Of a DNA stretch of 64,000 nucleotides, positions 51,275 through 60,212 are shown piece after piece. The notes under the pieces were generated by a model. It was not told where the DNA came from and did not search any database. It worked only from the letters and a program-made list of their open reading frames with translations. A program made the translations under genes and the position numbers. Numbering within the stretch: the first letter of the stretch is position 1; the number at the start of each line of letters is the position of its first letter. Location of the stretch: contig NZ_LMFO01000003.1 in assembly GCF_001426865.1 (NCBI RefSeq), forward strand, positions 124,723 through 188,722, read 5' to 3'. The DNA comes from Paenibacillus sp. Root52 (GTDB taxonomy: Bacteria; Bacillota; Bacilli; Paenibacillales; Paenibacillaceae).

Positions 51275-51599
51275 ATCGGATGAGCAGGTTGAGCGGGAAA
51301 TGCTAGAACGATTGAATCAACAGATGAAGGTGCTGGACGAAGCATATGAACCTGTGAATATTCCTTCATTAGTGTCACTTGAAGCCCAAGTTAAGGAACG
51401 AAGACAGAGTAAACGCCGAGCGGATCGGGTGGAAATGCTCTTGTTCTGGTTGGTTGGCATAATGCTTCTCACGTTAGGTGCATTATTAATCCGTTCCTCT
51501 CCTGCGGTTTATTTGGGTATTCAGGTACTCAGTGTGGTAGTAGCCATTGCCATAGCGTTGATATTAGTAGGAAAACGGAAGGAGACTACACATGAATAA
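51267..51599 (+). CDS. yxlC: YxlC-like anti-sigma-Y factor
   Basis: A 110-residue protein. The N-terminal 50 residues are soluble and charged (EREMLERLNQQMKVLDEAYEPVNIPSLVSLEAQVKERR pattern); two membrane helices follow (VEMLLFWLVGIMLLTLGALLI and VYLGIQVLSVVVAIAIALILV). This is the layout of YxlC, which with YxlD inhibits SigY. It overlaps both neighbours by eight bases, consistent with a translationally coupled sigma/anti-sigma operon. Confidence 0.75.
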   Translation: MNRSDEQVEREMLERLNQQMKVLDEAYEPVNIPSLVSLEAQVKERRQSKRRADRVEMLLFWLVGIMLLTLGALLIRSSPAVYLGIQVLSVVVAIAIALILVGKRKETTHE

Positions 51600-51807
51600 T
51601 TTCCGTTATCCTCTGGAAGAAGTACCCTTGGTCTGGATTGTCATTATCGCCGTTCTGTTGCTAATTCAGGGTACATGGATCTTTCAAGATGCACGCAGAC
51701 GTGGACGTTTCCCTTGGTTATGGGGATTGTGGGGTATTACCGGATTTCCAACACCTCTTATTGTGTATTGGTTTGTAGTTATTCGTTCCAATCGTAGATT
51801 GCGATAA
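51592..51807 (+). CDS. yxlD: YxlD-like small membrane regulator of sigma-Y
   Basis: A 71-residue protein with two hydrophobic helices (LVWIVIIAVLLLIQGTWIFQDA and WGLWGITGFPTPLIVYWFVVI), separated by the basic RRRGRFPWLW. In B. subtilis YxlD (and YxlE) act with YxlC against SigY. The gene overlaps yxlC. The other genes of the B. subtilis sigY operon (ABC transporter yxlFG, yxmA) are missing here. Confidence 0.7.
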   Translation: MNNFRYPLEEVPLVWIVIIAVLLLIQGTWIFQDARRRGRFPWLWGLWGITGFPTPLIVYWFVVIRSNRRLR

Positions 51808-51961
51808 TAAGTACAGAACAGTAATGATCATTTGCATAATAACGCTCCAAAAAAAGATTTTGCACAAATATGTTGTATAATTCTAGTATTCCTAGACATC
51901 GCTATTCTTTTCTAGTAGACTATACAAATAATTAAAAGTTAGACTACCAGGAGGTTAGACG

Positions 51962-52345
51962 ATGCTACGTTTAGGAGAGAAGGTTGTCATCGTCGCGGAT
52001 GCGTTTGAGCAGAATCTTCCTGTGGGGGAATATGGATTCATCATCGCTTATGACCGGAATCCGGACAATGCGTTCGATTACGTGCTTCGAGTACCGCAAA
52101 TGAACCGGAACTTTTTTGTTCCAGCCGGTGACGTTGATCTGGAAGAGGTTCTACTGAAGCAAGAAGCTGAGCGGGTCGAGCGAGAAGCGTTGATAGATTA
52201 CGCCCTTGCGACACACAATGAGAAGCTGTTTCATCATCTGATGAACGGAGATTTTCAAGCTGTGGAAGAGGAAGAGGAAACCGCGGACGAAGTGATGTCA
52301 CAAGCGGATTTTATAAAGCAGGTTAATCTGCGAGCATGGATTTAG
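51962..52345 (+). CDS. Conserved hypothetical protein
   Basis: A 127-residue acidic cytoplasmic protein. ATG follows CAGGAGG. Residues 1-60 form a beta-rich fold (LRLGEKVVIVADAF...GEYGFIIAYDRNPDNAFDYVLRVPQ...FFVPAGDVD) resembling an SH3- or KOW-like barrel; the rest is helical and Glu-rich, like the tail LIDYALATHNEKLFHHLMNGDF. I recognise no family with confidence; similar proteins in Paenibacillus are annotated as hypothetical. Terminator just downstream. Confidence 0.6.
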   Translation: MLRLGEKVVIVADAFEQNLPVGEYGFIIAYDRNPDNAFDYVLRVPQMNRNFFVPAGDVDLEEVLLKQEAERVEREALIDYALATHNEKLFHHLMNGDFQAVEEEEETADEVMSQADFIKQVNLRAWI

Positions 52346-52373
52346 AGAGTCGGCTGATGCCGACTCTTTTTTA
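52346..52373 (+). terminator. Terminator after the hypothetical protein gene
   Basis: AGAGTCGGC / GCCGACTCT with loop TGAT and six T. Confidence 0.92.
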
Positions 52374-52491
52374 TTAGTTAGAGGTTAGTTATAGGAGAAG
52401 GAAGAGAATGAAGTTTAGACTGAGCATCCTCGTAGATTTGCTTCATATTGTGGTGTTATTTTGCATATTACACAAGTCTCGGGTCTTTGCA

Positions 52492-52520
52492 TTGAATTGT
52501 CGAACTATCTCCCCTATAAT
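52492..52520 (+). promoter_or_regulatory. Sigma-A promoter of gatCAB
   Basis: TTGAAT-N17-TATAAT, about 95 bases before gatC. The leader between contains a TAAACGA/TCGTTTTA hairpin (52550-52572). No T-box motif is present. Confidence 0.65.
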
Positions 52521-52614
52521 AAAAAAAGTTATCTTGGGACTTTAGCCCGTTAAACGAGCGATTCGTTTTAGGCGGTTCCGGGAAGTTGAACGAAATGAAG
52601 GAGGCCATCCGAAA

Positions 52615-52902
52615 ATGAGTATTTCAAACAATGACGTTCAGCATGTGGCCAAGCTGGCTAGGCTTAATCTGACTTCTGATGAAGAGCAGATGCTGACAGG
52701 ACAGTTGAACGCGATCTTAAAATATGCAGAGAAGCTGAATGAGCTGAACACAGACGACATTGCACCTACCAGTCACGTCCTGCACGTAAGCAATGTGATG
52801 CGTGATGATGAGACAAAAGAAAGTTTGTCAATTGAACAGGTTATGCACAATGCCCCGGATGAAGAAGAAGGCCAATTCAAAGTGCCTGCTGTAATGGAAT
52901 AA
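52615..52902 (+). CDS. gatC: Asp-tRNA(Asn)/Glu-tRNA(Gln) amidotransferase subunit C
   Basis: A 95-residue protein with the GatC pattern ISNNDVQHVAKLARLNLTSDEEQ, LNAILKYAEKLNELNTDDI, APTSHVLHVSNVMRDDE. GatC stabilises the GatA-GatB interface. ATG follows GGAGG. First gene of gatCAB; the next starts 27 bases downstream. Confidence 0.94.
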   Translation: MSISNNDVQHVAKLARLNLTSDEEQMLTGQLNAILKYAEKLNELNTDDIAPTSHVLHVSNVMRDDETKESLSIEQVMHNAPDEEEGQFKVPAVME

Positions 52903-52929
52903 TCGATAAGCGGAAGGAGGACGAACATC

Positions 52930-54387
52930 GTGAGTTTATTTGAACAATCGTTGCCGGAGATACATAACAAGCTGCACGCCAAGGAGTTGTCGGTCAGCGA
53001 TCTCGTGAATCAGGCATATGAGAACATTGGTGTACGTGAAGATAAGGTAAAGGCATATTTGGCATTGGATGAGGAACGGGCTCGTGCCCGTGCCCGCCAG
53101 TTGGATGACCGTCTTGTTAGTGGAGAGGAAAAAGGTCTGCTCTTTGGATTGCCAGTAGGGATTAAGGACAATATCGTTACGAACGGATTGCGTACAACAT
53201 GTGCTAGCCAATTTTTGAGTAATTTCGACCCGGTGTATGATGCAACGGTAGTAGAGAAGCTTAGAGCGGCAGATACTGTGACGATCGGTAAATTGAACAT
53301 GGATGAATTCGCTATGGGTGGTTCAAATGAAAATTCAAGCTTCTATCCTGTTCGTAACCCATGGGCACTGGATCGTGTCCCAGGTGGATCGAGCGGTGGG
53401 TCGGCAGCAGCTGTTGCAGCTGGAGAGGCATACTTCACACTTGGATCAGATACAGGTGGTTCAATTAGACAGCCAGCTTCGTATTGCGGCGTAGTTGGTC
53501 TGAAGCCAACGTATGGATTAGTATCTCGTTTCGGTCTGGTAGCCTTTGCATCTTCATTGGATCAGATCGGACCATTGACCAAAAATGTCGAAGATTCTGC
53601 CTATGTCCTGCAAGCCATTGCTGGTTATGATGCCAAAGATTCGACATCAGCAAAAGTCGACATTCCCGATTATTTGAGTGGTCTTACCGGCGATGTCAAA
53701 GGGCTTCGTATTGCTGTACCGAAGGAATACATCGGTGAAGGTGTTGATCCAGAGGTTAAAGACAAGGTTATGGCGGCACTTAAGGTGCTGGAAGGGCTTG
53801 GAGCAACTTGGGAAGAAGTATCACTCCCGCATACTGAATATGCAGTTGCTACGTATTACTTGCTGTCTTCCTCCGAAGCTTCATCGAACCTTGCTCGGTT
53901 TGATGGTGTTCGTTATGGCGTGCGTGCAGAGAATCCTGAAAATCTACTCGATCTGTATCATCAGTCCCGTAGTCAGGGCTTTGGGCCAGAGGTTAAACGA
54001 CGCATCATGCTGGGTACGTATGCACTTAGCTCCGGATACTACGATGCTTATTACCTGAAAGCACAGAAAGTACGTACATTGATCAAGCAAGATTTCGACA
54101 ATGTATTTGCTAAATATGATGTGATTATCGGACCGACGGCTCCGACAACTGCGTTCAAACTAGGTTCTCAAGTGGATGATCCGCTGACCATGTACCTTAA
54201 TGATATTCTGACGATTCCGGTCAGTCTTGCTGGTGTACCTGCAGTTAGCATCCCATGTGGTTTCTCGGATGGACTTCCTGTTGGTATGCAGATTATTGGT
54301 AAAGCCTTTGATGAAACAACCGTACTGCGTGTAGCGCATGCGTTTGAACAAAATACGGAATTCCACAAACAGCGTCCGCAGCTGTAG
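52930..54387 (+). CDS. gatA: Glu-tRNA(Gln) amidotransferase subunit A
   Basis: A 485-residue amidase of the amidase signature family. The catalytic Ser-cisSer-Lys triad lies in GLPVGIKDN (Lys) and the [12 protein letters not shown] and [13 protein letters not shown] glycine-serine stretches. It releases ammonia from glutamine for transamidation of Glu-tRNA(Gln) or Asp-tRNA(Asn). GTG start with GGAAGGAGG. Full length. Confidence 0.95.
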   Translation: MSLFEQSLPEIHNKLHAKELSVSDLVNQAYENIGVREDKVKAYLALDEERARARARQLDDRLVSGEEKGLLFGLPVGIKDNIVTNGLRTTCASQFLSNFDPVYDATVVEKLRAADTVTIGKLNMDEFAMGGSNENSSFYPVRNPWALDRVPGGSSGGSAAAVAAGEAYFTLGSDTGGSIRQPASYCGVVGLKPTYGLVSRFGLVAFASSLDQIGPLTKNVEDSAYVLQAIAGYDAKDSTSAKVDIPDYLSGLTGDVKGLRIAVPKEYIGEGVDPEVKDKVMAALKVLEGLGATWEEVSLPHTEYAVATYYLLSSSEASSNLARFDGVRYGVRAENPENLLDLYHQSRSQGFGPEVKRRIMLGTYALSSGYYDAYYLKAQKVRTLIKQDFDNVFAKYDVIIGPTAPTTAFKLGSQVDDPLTMYLNDILTIPVSLAGVPAVSIPCGFSDGLPVGMQIIGKAFDETTVLRVAHAFEQNTEFHKQRPQL

Positions 54388-54413
54388 ACTGCCCGGAACG
54401 GAGGAATATAGAA

Positions 54414-55853
54414 ATGTCCGCATCTAAATATGAAACGGTCGTTGGACTTGAGGTTCACGTCGAGTTGCACACGAACTCCAAAATTTTCTGTGGTTGCTCC
54501 ACAGCCTTTGGAGCACCGCCTAATACGCATACTTGCCCTGTCTGTCTCGGGCACCCAGGTGTATTGCCTGTATTGAATCGTCAAGCAGTTGATTACGCGA
54601 TGAAAGCCGCAATGGCTCTGAACTGTACGATTGCTGATGTTAGTAAGTTTGACCGTAAAAACTACTTCTACCCGGATTCACCAAAAGCGTACCAAATCTC
54701 ACAATTTGATCAACCTATTGGTGAGAACGGTTGGATTGATATCGAAGTGAATGGTGAAACGAAACGAATCGGCATTACCCGTCTCCATTTGGAGGAAGAT
54801 GCAGGTAAGCTTACTCACGTTGATGGCGGCTATGCTTCATTAGTTGACTTTAACCGTGTAGGCACACCGCTTGTCGAGATTGTATCTGAACCAGAGATTT
54901 CTTCACCTGAAGAAGCACGAGCTTATCTTGAGAAGCTGCGTGCAATTATGCAATATTGTGAAGTGTCTGATGTGAAGATGGAAGAAGGCTCGCTTCGTTG
55001 TGATGCCAACATCAGTTTGCGTCCACATGGACAAGAGAAGCTGGGTACACGGGCTGAGCTCAAAAACATGAACTCCTTCCGGGGTGTTCAGCGTGGTTTG
55101 GAATATGAACAATTCCGCCAAGCTGAGATCCTGGATGATGGTGGTGAAGTGGTGCAAGAGACTCGTCGTTGGGACGAGGCACAAGGCAAAACACTAACCA
55201 TGCGTGGCAAAGAGCAGGCGCATGACTATCGTTATTTCCCAGATCCTGATCTAGTTAACCTGCATATTGATGATGCTTGGAAAGAACGGATTAGAGCTTC
55301 AATTCCTGAGCTTCCAGACCAGCTTAAAGCTCGCTACACTGCGGATTATGGCCTGCCAAGTTATGATGCTGAGGTTATTACTTCATCCAAAGCGATTGCA
55401 GATCTTTTTGAAGATAGTTTGAAATACACACAAGATGCCAAAACGGTATCTAACTGGATCATGGGAGAATTGCTCGCTCACTTGAACACCAGTAACTTAG
55501 AGTTGTCTCAGGTTCCACTGACAGGACAAGGTCTAGGTGAGATGATCGGACTGCTTGAGAAGGGCACAATTAGCAGTAAGATTGCCAAAACAGTATTTAA
55601 AGAAATGCTGGAAAGTGGTAAACTTCCACAACAAATCGTTGAAGAGAAGGGTCTTGTCCAAATTAGTGACGAGGGAGCCATTCTTACCATTGTTGAGCAG
55701 GTTGTTGCAAACAACCCTCAATCCGTTGAGGATTACAAGGCTGGTAAACAAAAAGCTATCGGTTTCTTGGTTGGTCAGGTTATGAAAGAAAGTAAGGGGA
55801 AAGCCAATCCAGGCTTGGCCAATAAACTACTGACAGACGTACTGAACCGCTAA
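54414..55853 (+). CDS. gatB: Asp-tRNA(Asn)/Glu-tRNA(Gln) amidotransferase subunit B
   Basis: A 479-residue protein. The kinase-like catalytic core starts [15 protein letters not shown], has the zinc-site cysteines in FCGCS and [11 protein letters not shown], and continues with [16 protein letters not shown]. The C-terminal YqeY-like tail domain (about 330-479) ends [12 protein letters not shown]. GatB phosphorylates Glu-tRNA and receives ammonia from GatA. ATG follows CGGAGG. Terminator follows. Confidence 0.95.
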   Translation: MSASKYETVVGLEVHVELHTNSKIFCGCSTAFGAPPNTHTCPVCLGHPGVLPVLNRQAVDYAMKAAMALNCTIADVSKFDRKNYFYPDSPKAYQISQFDQPIGENGWIDIEVNGETKRIGITRLHLEEDAGKLTHVDGGYASLVDFNRVGTPLVEIVSEPEISSPEEARAYLEKLRAIMQYCEVSDVKMEEGSLRCDANISLRPHGQEKLGTRAELKNMNSFRGVQRGLEYEQFRQAEILDDGGEVVQETRRWDEAQGKTLTMRGKEQAHDYRYFPDPDLVNLHIDDAWKERIRASIPELPDQLKARYTADYGLPSYDAEVITSSKAIADLFEDSLKYTQDAKTVSNWIMGELLAHLNTSNLELSQVPLTGQGLGEMIGLLEKGTISSKIAKTVFKEMLESGKLPQQIVEEKGLVQISDEGAILTIVEQVVANNPQSVEDYKAGKQKAIGFLVGQVMKESKGKANPGLANKLLTDVLNR

Positions 55854-55875
55854 TCCAGCCGGTGAGACCGGATAG

Positions 55876-55908
55876 AAAGAGGCTCGTCCCTGCGACAGCC
55901 TCTTTTTT
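55876..55908 (+). terminator. Terminator of gatCAB
   Basis: AAAGAGGCT pairs with AGCCTCTTT; the loop is CGTCCCTGCGAC; six T follow. A small CCGG/CCGG hairpin precedes it. Confidence 0.9.
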
Positions 55909-56039
55909 GTAAAACAAATTGAAGATAGCGACGCTAGAAACAAGTTCTATCTATGGAATAGGCATGTACATGTTTTTTATAGCTAGGTACCTTATTCACA
56001 CGGTCATAATGTATATTGTGCAGGAGGAGATGAGGGAAA

Positions 56040-56498
56040 GTGCATATCCAAGCTTTGGCATTAGACGAGATGGAGACAGTGAGCCAGCTCTGGCGGCTTC
56101 AGCATGTGGCTTATCGATTAGAAGCTGAAATTATCGGATTTCAAGAGATCCCACCTCTGATGGATACGATAGAGACACTCCAGAACTGTGGTGAGACTTT
56201 TTATGGTTGCATGGATGCTGAGGGTGAGCTTCTTGGTGCTGTCGCCGTAGCGAAGGAAGAGGAAAATACGTTGACGATTACACGGATGATGGTGCATCCG
56301 AATCATTTTCGTCAAGGGATCGCAGCTGCATTAATGTCTCATGTGTTTGAGCAGTATCCCCATGTGCCTCGATATATCGTGTCTACAGGCACCTTGAACC
56401 AACCCGCAGTGAATCTGTACACTAAATTTGGCTTCAAACCTGTAGAGGTTGTGCAGATTGCGCCTGGCGTGGAGCTAACGACGTTTCACAAGAGTTAG
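56040..56498 (+). CDS. GNAT family N-acetyltransferase
   Basis: A 152-residue acetyltransferase with GTG start behind GAGGGAAA. The acetyl-CoA-binding motif A appears in TITRMMVHPNHFRQGIAAALMSHVF, with the Q/RxxGxA loop, and the C-terminal Tyr in LYTKFGFK. The substrate is unknown. Stands alone. Confidence 0.87.
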   Translation: MHIQALALDEMETVSQLWRLQHVAYRLEAEIIGFQEIPPLMDTIETLQNCGETFYGCMDAEGELLGAVAVAKEEENTLTITRMMVHPNHFRQGIAAALMSHVFEQYPHVPRYIVSTGTLNQPAVNLYTKFGFKPVEVVQIAPGVELTTFHKS

Positions 56499-56589
56499 TC
56501 TCATCTTAGGTATGACAACATTAGTTGGGGAATAAATATTAGATATTAACGATTAAAGATGTTAACAACTTGGAGGGGGAACACTGGCT

Positions 56590-57300
56590 TTGGGTAATCC
56601 TTGGTTTATTGATGAATGGCATATTTTGTTACGGTTATTGCTTGCGATGTTACTAGGAGGGCTTGTAGGTTTAGAACGTGAACGTTCCAATCATGCGGCT
56701 GGTTTACGTACGCATATCCTGGTATGTCTTGGCTCGGCATTAATTATGATGTTATCTGTTTATGGATTTAAAGATTTTGCAAATGAAATAAATGTACGGA
56801 TCGATCCGGCACGTCTAGCGACGGCGGTTATTACGGGTGTCGGATTTTTGGGAGCAGGAACGATTCTTTTCACCGGAAAATCAATCACTGGTTTAACGAC
56901 TGCAGCATCAATCTGGGTGGTTGCAGCCATTGGGCTAGCCGCAGGCGCGGGATTCTTTTTTGCATCCATCGTATCCACGGTCTTAGTTCTGCTTAATCTC
57001 TGGGTATTTAATAAGCTGGAGTTAAGGTACATTCGAGGTAACAAGCTTCATGTCGTCACACTCCATACGTTATCTGAACCCGGTTTTCTGGAGCAGATCT
57101 CTTCCTTTTTGGAGCATGAGAAGATTAAAATACGCAAAATTACAGTAAATGAACAAGACTTGGCTTATGCAGAAATGGTCTCCGTCGAGCGTAAAATTGA
57201 AGTTGTCCTGCATGTTCATGTGCCACATGATTATAGTACAGTACAGCTTGTATCCAAATTGAGAGAGCGAGAACATATTACCAAGGTATCTGTAGAATAA
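56590..57300 (+). CDS. MgtC/SapB family membrane protein
   Basis: A 236-residue protein, TTG start behind GGAGGGGG. Four or five N-terminal helices with the family signature LLGGLVGLERERSNHAAGLRTHILVCLGSAL pattern and TGVGFLGAGTI ... TTAASIWVVAAIGLA. The C-terminal 80 residues look like an ACT-type domain (VTLHTLSEPGFLEQISSFL). MgtC proteins affect Mg2+ homeostasis and proton-ATPase control in pathogens; here the role is unknown. Terminator at 57309. Confidence 0.88.
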   Translation: MGNPWFIDEWHILLRLLLAMLLGGLVGLERERSNHAAGLRTHILVCLGSALIMMLSVYGFKDFANEINVRIDPARLATAVITGVGFLGAGTILFTGKSITGLTTAASIWVVAAIGLAAGAGFFFASIVSTVLVLLNLWVFNKLELRYIRGNKLHVVTLHTLSEPGFLEQISSFLEHEKIKIRKITVNEQDLAYAEMVSVERKIEVVLHVHVPHDYSTVQLVSKLREREHITKVSVE

Positions 57301-57308
57301 ATGAATCC

Positions 57309-57344
57309 AACCCTCCCAGGCCAGTAGTGGCGGAGGGTTTTTGG
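57309..57344 (+). terminator. Terminator after the mgtC-like gene
   Basis: AACCCTCC pairs with GGAGGGTT; TTTTGG follows. Confidence 0.7.
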
Positions 57345-57364
57345 TTGTATCCATTTTTATTCCA

Positions 57365-57390
57365 GTTACTCTTCTGCCGCTTTAGGGTAC
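57365..57390 (+). promoter_or_regulatory. Weak sigma-B-like site upstream of a membrane protein
   Basis: GTTACT-N14-GGGTAC. Only the GTT of the -35 is shared with the other sites; the spacer is identical. Confidence 0.2.
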
Positions 57391-57446
57391 TATCTAACCA
57401 AATGCACGAAGAGCGTGAACATCATTTTTTGAGAAAGGGGCATGTC

Positions 57447-58061
57447 ATGGTAAGCAAGAAGCAACCCAGAAAACAGAAGAGTCAACCTCGAAAAAATAGA
57501 AATATGACTCAAAACAAATTCATACGGAATCGAACACATAAATTCCTCGCAGGGCTATTAAGTGCCATTATTCCGGGCGTGGGGCATATTTATTTGCGGC
57601 TATATATGAGAGGTCTTACGTTTATGCTGCTCATTCTACTGGACTTGTCGGCGCTCTTGTATTTCTCATCGATCGGTATACAGATTAACGTACCACTGTT
57701 GATCCTGCTGGCTTTATGTATTCCAATAATCTATTTCTACAATGTGTATGATGTATTACAATCGGCAGACTGGGTTATGATGCGCAGGCGTAGAGTGAGT
57801 GTACTTGGAGGCTCGGACAAGCCTGAACCGAATGAGCGGGCTACCGGAGAAGCGCTTATGGTCTGGGAAAGAGGGATATCATTTGGACTGTTGCTCATTG
57901 TAGGCGGAGCACTCATGGTATTGTTCTTCCGTAAACCTCGTTGGTTCCAAGAGGTCTTGGCGCTGTATGGAGGATATGTGTTTGCAGTCTTGTTAATTAT
58001 AGGTGGCTTAATTATATTTGGGCGTGAAATATGGGGTATGCTGCGTAAAACGAAAGTGTAA
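57447..58061 (+). CDS. Polytopic membrane protein of unknown function
   Basis: About 204 residues from ATG 57447 (GAGAAAGGGG upstream; the frame is open to 57327 without a site). A very basic N-terminus (KKQPRKQKSQPRKNRNMTQNK pattern) precedes a hydrophobic hairpin (FLAGLLSAIIPGVGHIYLRLYMRGLTFMLLILL), which resembles TM2-domain proteins, and four helices in total. It lies 25 bases ahead of the DUF4097 gene and is probably in one operon with it. Envelope-related role inferred only from context. Confidence 0.7.
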   Translation: MVSKKQPRKQKSQPRKNRNMTQNKFIRNRTHKFLAGLLSAIIPGVGHIYLRLYMRGLTFMLLILLDLSALLYFSSIGIQINVPLLILLALCIPIIYFYNVYDVLQSADWVMMRRRRVSVLGGSDKPEPNERATGEALMVWERGISFGLLLIVGGALMVLFFRKPRWFQEVLALYGGYVFAVLLIIGGLIIFGREIWGMLRKTKV

Positions 58062-58086
58062 ATGACGTTATCTAGGAGGGGAAACG

Positions 58087-59490
58087 ATGAACCGTAAAAT
58101 CCGAGTTGGTCGCTATACGGCTGCCTCCTTAATCATAACAGTTGGTGTTCTATTGATTATGGATAAGCAGTGGGGAACCGACTATTTCTATGAAATTGTG
58201 GATTGGTGGCCATTGCTGCTCATTGCACTTGGTTTCGAGTGCATCCTATTATTTCTCTGGTTTCTTCGCAAGAGAAAGACCTTAACAGAGGAAGTAAAGG
58301 GCGAGAAGGTGAAAATGCGTTTTAGACCGGATGCGAAAGGTATATTGGCATCTCTTGTGCTTACGGCTTCTGTGTTCATCGTGACAGAGCAGGATCATTA
58401 CATGCATTTATGGAACAGGGTGAGTCTCAATCTCGGAGCCGCATCAATGGACTATAGCCAAGCTGCTGGATACATGCAAGATAAAGGAACCATACGTATA
58501 CCCGTAGAGATGGAAACTTCGGATATTGTCGTTCAAGGCGTAAATGGAGATATTGCGTTCCAGCGCGGAGACACAGATGAAATTGAAGTGCGTACGGTTG
58601 TCTGGGTGGACAATACGTCAGAGGTACAGGCTAAGGCTGTAGCAGATGCTTCTTTTGTTGAGACAGAGGGTACGAAAGTTATTTATATCAAAGCTACGGG
58701 CAAGACTTATGGAGAAAATGAAAAAACACAGCCACGTATGAATATGACTATTACTGTCCCGGATGATCGTCGTTTTAATCTGGACATTCGCACATCCAAT
58801 GGTGCGATCTTATTGAACCGTCCTGAAGCGATCAGCACTATTATGGCTGAGACGGGAAACGGACGTATTCGAATTACGAATGCGGTTGGTGATATTTCAG
58901 GCAAAACACTGAATGGTGATGTCATTGTAGCTAATGCGATTGGCAATGTTGACCTGGATAGTAATCGAGGAGATATGAAAGCTCGTGGGGTATCTGGAGA
59001 TGTGGATTTAACGACACAAGTGGGCAGTATCAGTATTACCGATTCTGTTGGTGAGTTTACGGCGGAGACTAGAAACGGGAATATCAACTTGGACAATGCG
59101 AATCTGGGCATCAGAGCTCAATCGTTAAATGGGAGCATCAGCATTACTTCGACCAAAATAGGCGGCGATTGGGAAGTGTACAGTGCGGTCGGCGCAATTA
59201 ATATATTGATACCGAATCAAGGTGACTATAAACTGAATGGCTCCAGCAGCTATGGCGACCTATTAACAGATTTACCGTTTACAGTGCGGAACAAAACAAT
59301 TGAAGGTCAATTAGGCGAAGGGGAATATACGGTTAAAGTTGAAGGGAACAGCGATCTGACGATCAATGAGAATCCTGAAGTCATGTCACCCAGTGTAGAT
59401 GTACAAAATGTAGAAGATACAGGGGATGACGTGGAACAGACGGGTGAGAATGAGCAAAATTCCCAGGACAATCCACCGGAAGTTCCGTGA
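58087..59490 (+). CDS. DUF4097 beta-helix (LiaG/adhesin-like) membrane protein
   Basis: A 467-residue protein starting ATG behind AGGAGGGG. Two to three helices (residues 10-60 and about 80-100) are followed by a right-handed beta-repeat domain with regular GDI/GNV/GSI turns (FNLDIRTSNGAILLNRPE, GRIRITNAVGDISGK, GDVIVANAIGNVDLD, GNINLDNANLGIRAQ) and an acidic, Gln/Asn/Glu-rich tail. DUF4097 proteins often sit with LiaFSR-type envelope-stress systems, and the N-terminal helices recall LiaF/DUF5668; no two-component genes are here. Confidence 0.82.
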   Translation: MNRKIRVGRYTAASLIITVGVLLIMDKQWGTDYFYEIVDWWPLLLIALGFECILLFLWFLRKRKTLTEEVKGEKVKMRFRPDAKGILASLVLTASVFIVTEQDHYMHLWNRVSLNLGAASMDYSQAAGYMQDKGTIRIPVEMETSDIVVQGVNGDIAFQRGDTDEIEVRTVVWVDNTSEVQAKAVADASFVETEGTKVIYIKATGKTYGENEKTQPRMNMTITVPDDRRFNLDIRTSNGAILLNRPEAISTIMAETGNGRIRITNAVGDISGKTLNGDVIVANAIGNVDLDSNRGDMKARGVSGDVDLTTQVGSISITDSVGEFTAETRNGNINLDNANLGIRAQSLNGSISITSTKIGGDWEVYSAVGAINILIPNQGDYKLNGSSSYGDLLTDLPFTVRNKTIEGQLGEGEYTVKVEGNSDLTINENPEVMSPSVDVQNVEDTGDDVEQTGENEQNSQDNPPEVP

Positions 59491-59498
59491 CTGCCGCG

Positions 59499-59528
59499 TT
59501 GACAACAAACTTGTAGTCGCCGTACAAT
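59499..59528 (+). promoter_or_regulatory. Sigma-A promoter of perR
   Basis: TTGACA-N18-TACAAT, about 130 bases before the perR ATG. Confidence 0.6.
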
Positions 59529-59660
59529 AACTATCATAAGGTAAGGTGACACGGTGGGATAGACGGTTGGCCGTTGTTCCTGCCTAAGATCAAACTCTGA
59601 ATGGCGTTACATGATGATGTGATCTTCATTTAGAGAACGAAAGGTAAGGCGGTGGGTTTT

Positions 59661-60083
59661 ATGGCAACACGTGTCCAACATGCGTTGGAGCATCTGAAAA
59701 CGACCGGTGTCCGTATTACACCCCAGCGTCATGCCATATTGAATTATCTGATGGAATCTATGGGGCATCCAACAGCCGATGAAATTTACCGTGCGCTTGA
59801 ACCCCAATTTCCCAGTATGAGCGTGGCGACTGTATATAACAATTTGAAGATGTTTTTGGAAGCCGGCATGGTTCGGGAATTAACATACGGAGACAATTCA
59901 AGTCGCTTCGATGCCAATGTCACGGATCATTATCATGTGATATGTGATCAATGCGGCAAGATTGAAGATTTCAGCTATCCTTCGTTAAAAAGCGTGGAGC
60001 TGCAGGCGGAGACAAGTACTGGATTTGAAGTACATGGTCACCGACTAGAAGTCTATGGTGTATGTAAAAGTTGCAGGACTTAA
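59661..60083 (+). CDS. perR: Peroxide-responsive Fur-family repressor PerR
   Basis: A 140-residue regulator from ATG 59661. The winged-helix domain includes [13 protein letters not shown] and [12 protein letters not shown]; the regulatory metal ligands are H36, D84, H90, H92 and D103, each one position before the B. subtilis PerR ligands (H37, D85, H91, H93, D104), and zinc cysteines C95, C98, C135 and C138 are intact. D103 in GKIEDF is the residue that favours peroxide sensing. Place next to ygzB and ygxA agrees. An autoregulatory Per box was not clear. Terminator at 60104. Confidence 0.95.
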   Translation: MATRVQHALEHLKTTGVRITPQRHAILNYLMESMGHPTADEIYRALEPQFPSMSVATVYNNLKMFLEAGMVRELTYGDNSSRFDANVTDHYHVICDQCGKIEDFSYPSLKSVELQAETSTGFEVHGHRLEVYGVCKSCRT

Positions 60084-60103
60084 GAGAGTTGAATTACAAT
60101 ATT

Positions 60104-60139
60104 AACGTGTGGAATTCGGTTGAATTCTTCACGTTTTTT
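60104..60139 (+). terminator. Terminator of perR
   Basis: AACGTG and CACGTT, with inner GAATTC/GAATTC, followed by TTTTTG. Confidence 0.8.
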
Positions 60140-60212
60140 GTTTTTAAGGCTATTAGATGATGTTATGTATGCATAATGATTAAGATTCAGCATGAATAAC
60201 GGAGGTAGACTG

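Noticed and set aside
52520-52614. Possible T-box leader for gatCAB (GGCGGTTCCGGG)
   Set aside because: The T-box core TGGNACCGCG is absent and no terminator/antiterminator pair is visible; only a small hairpin is present.
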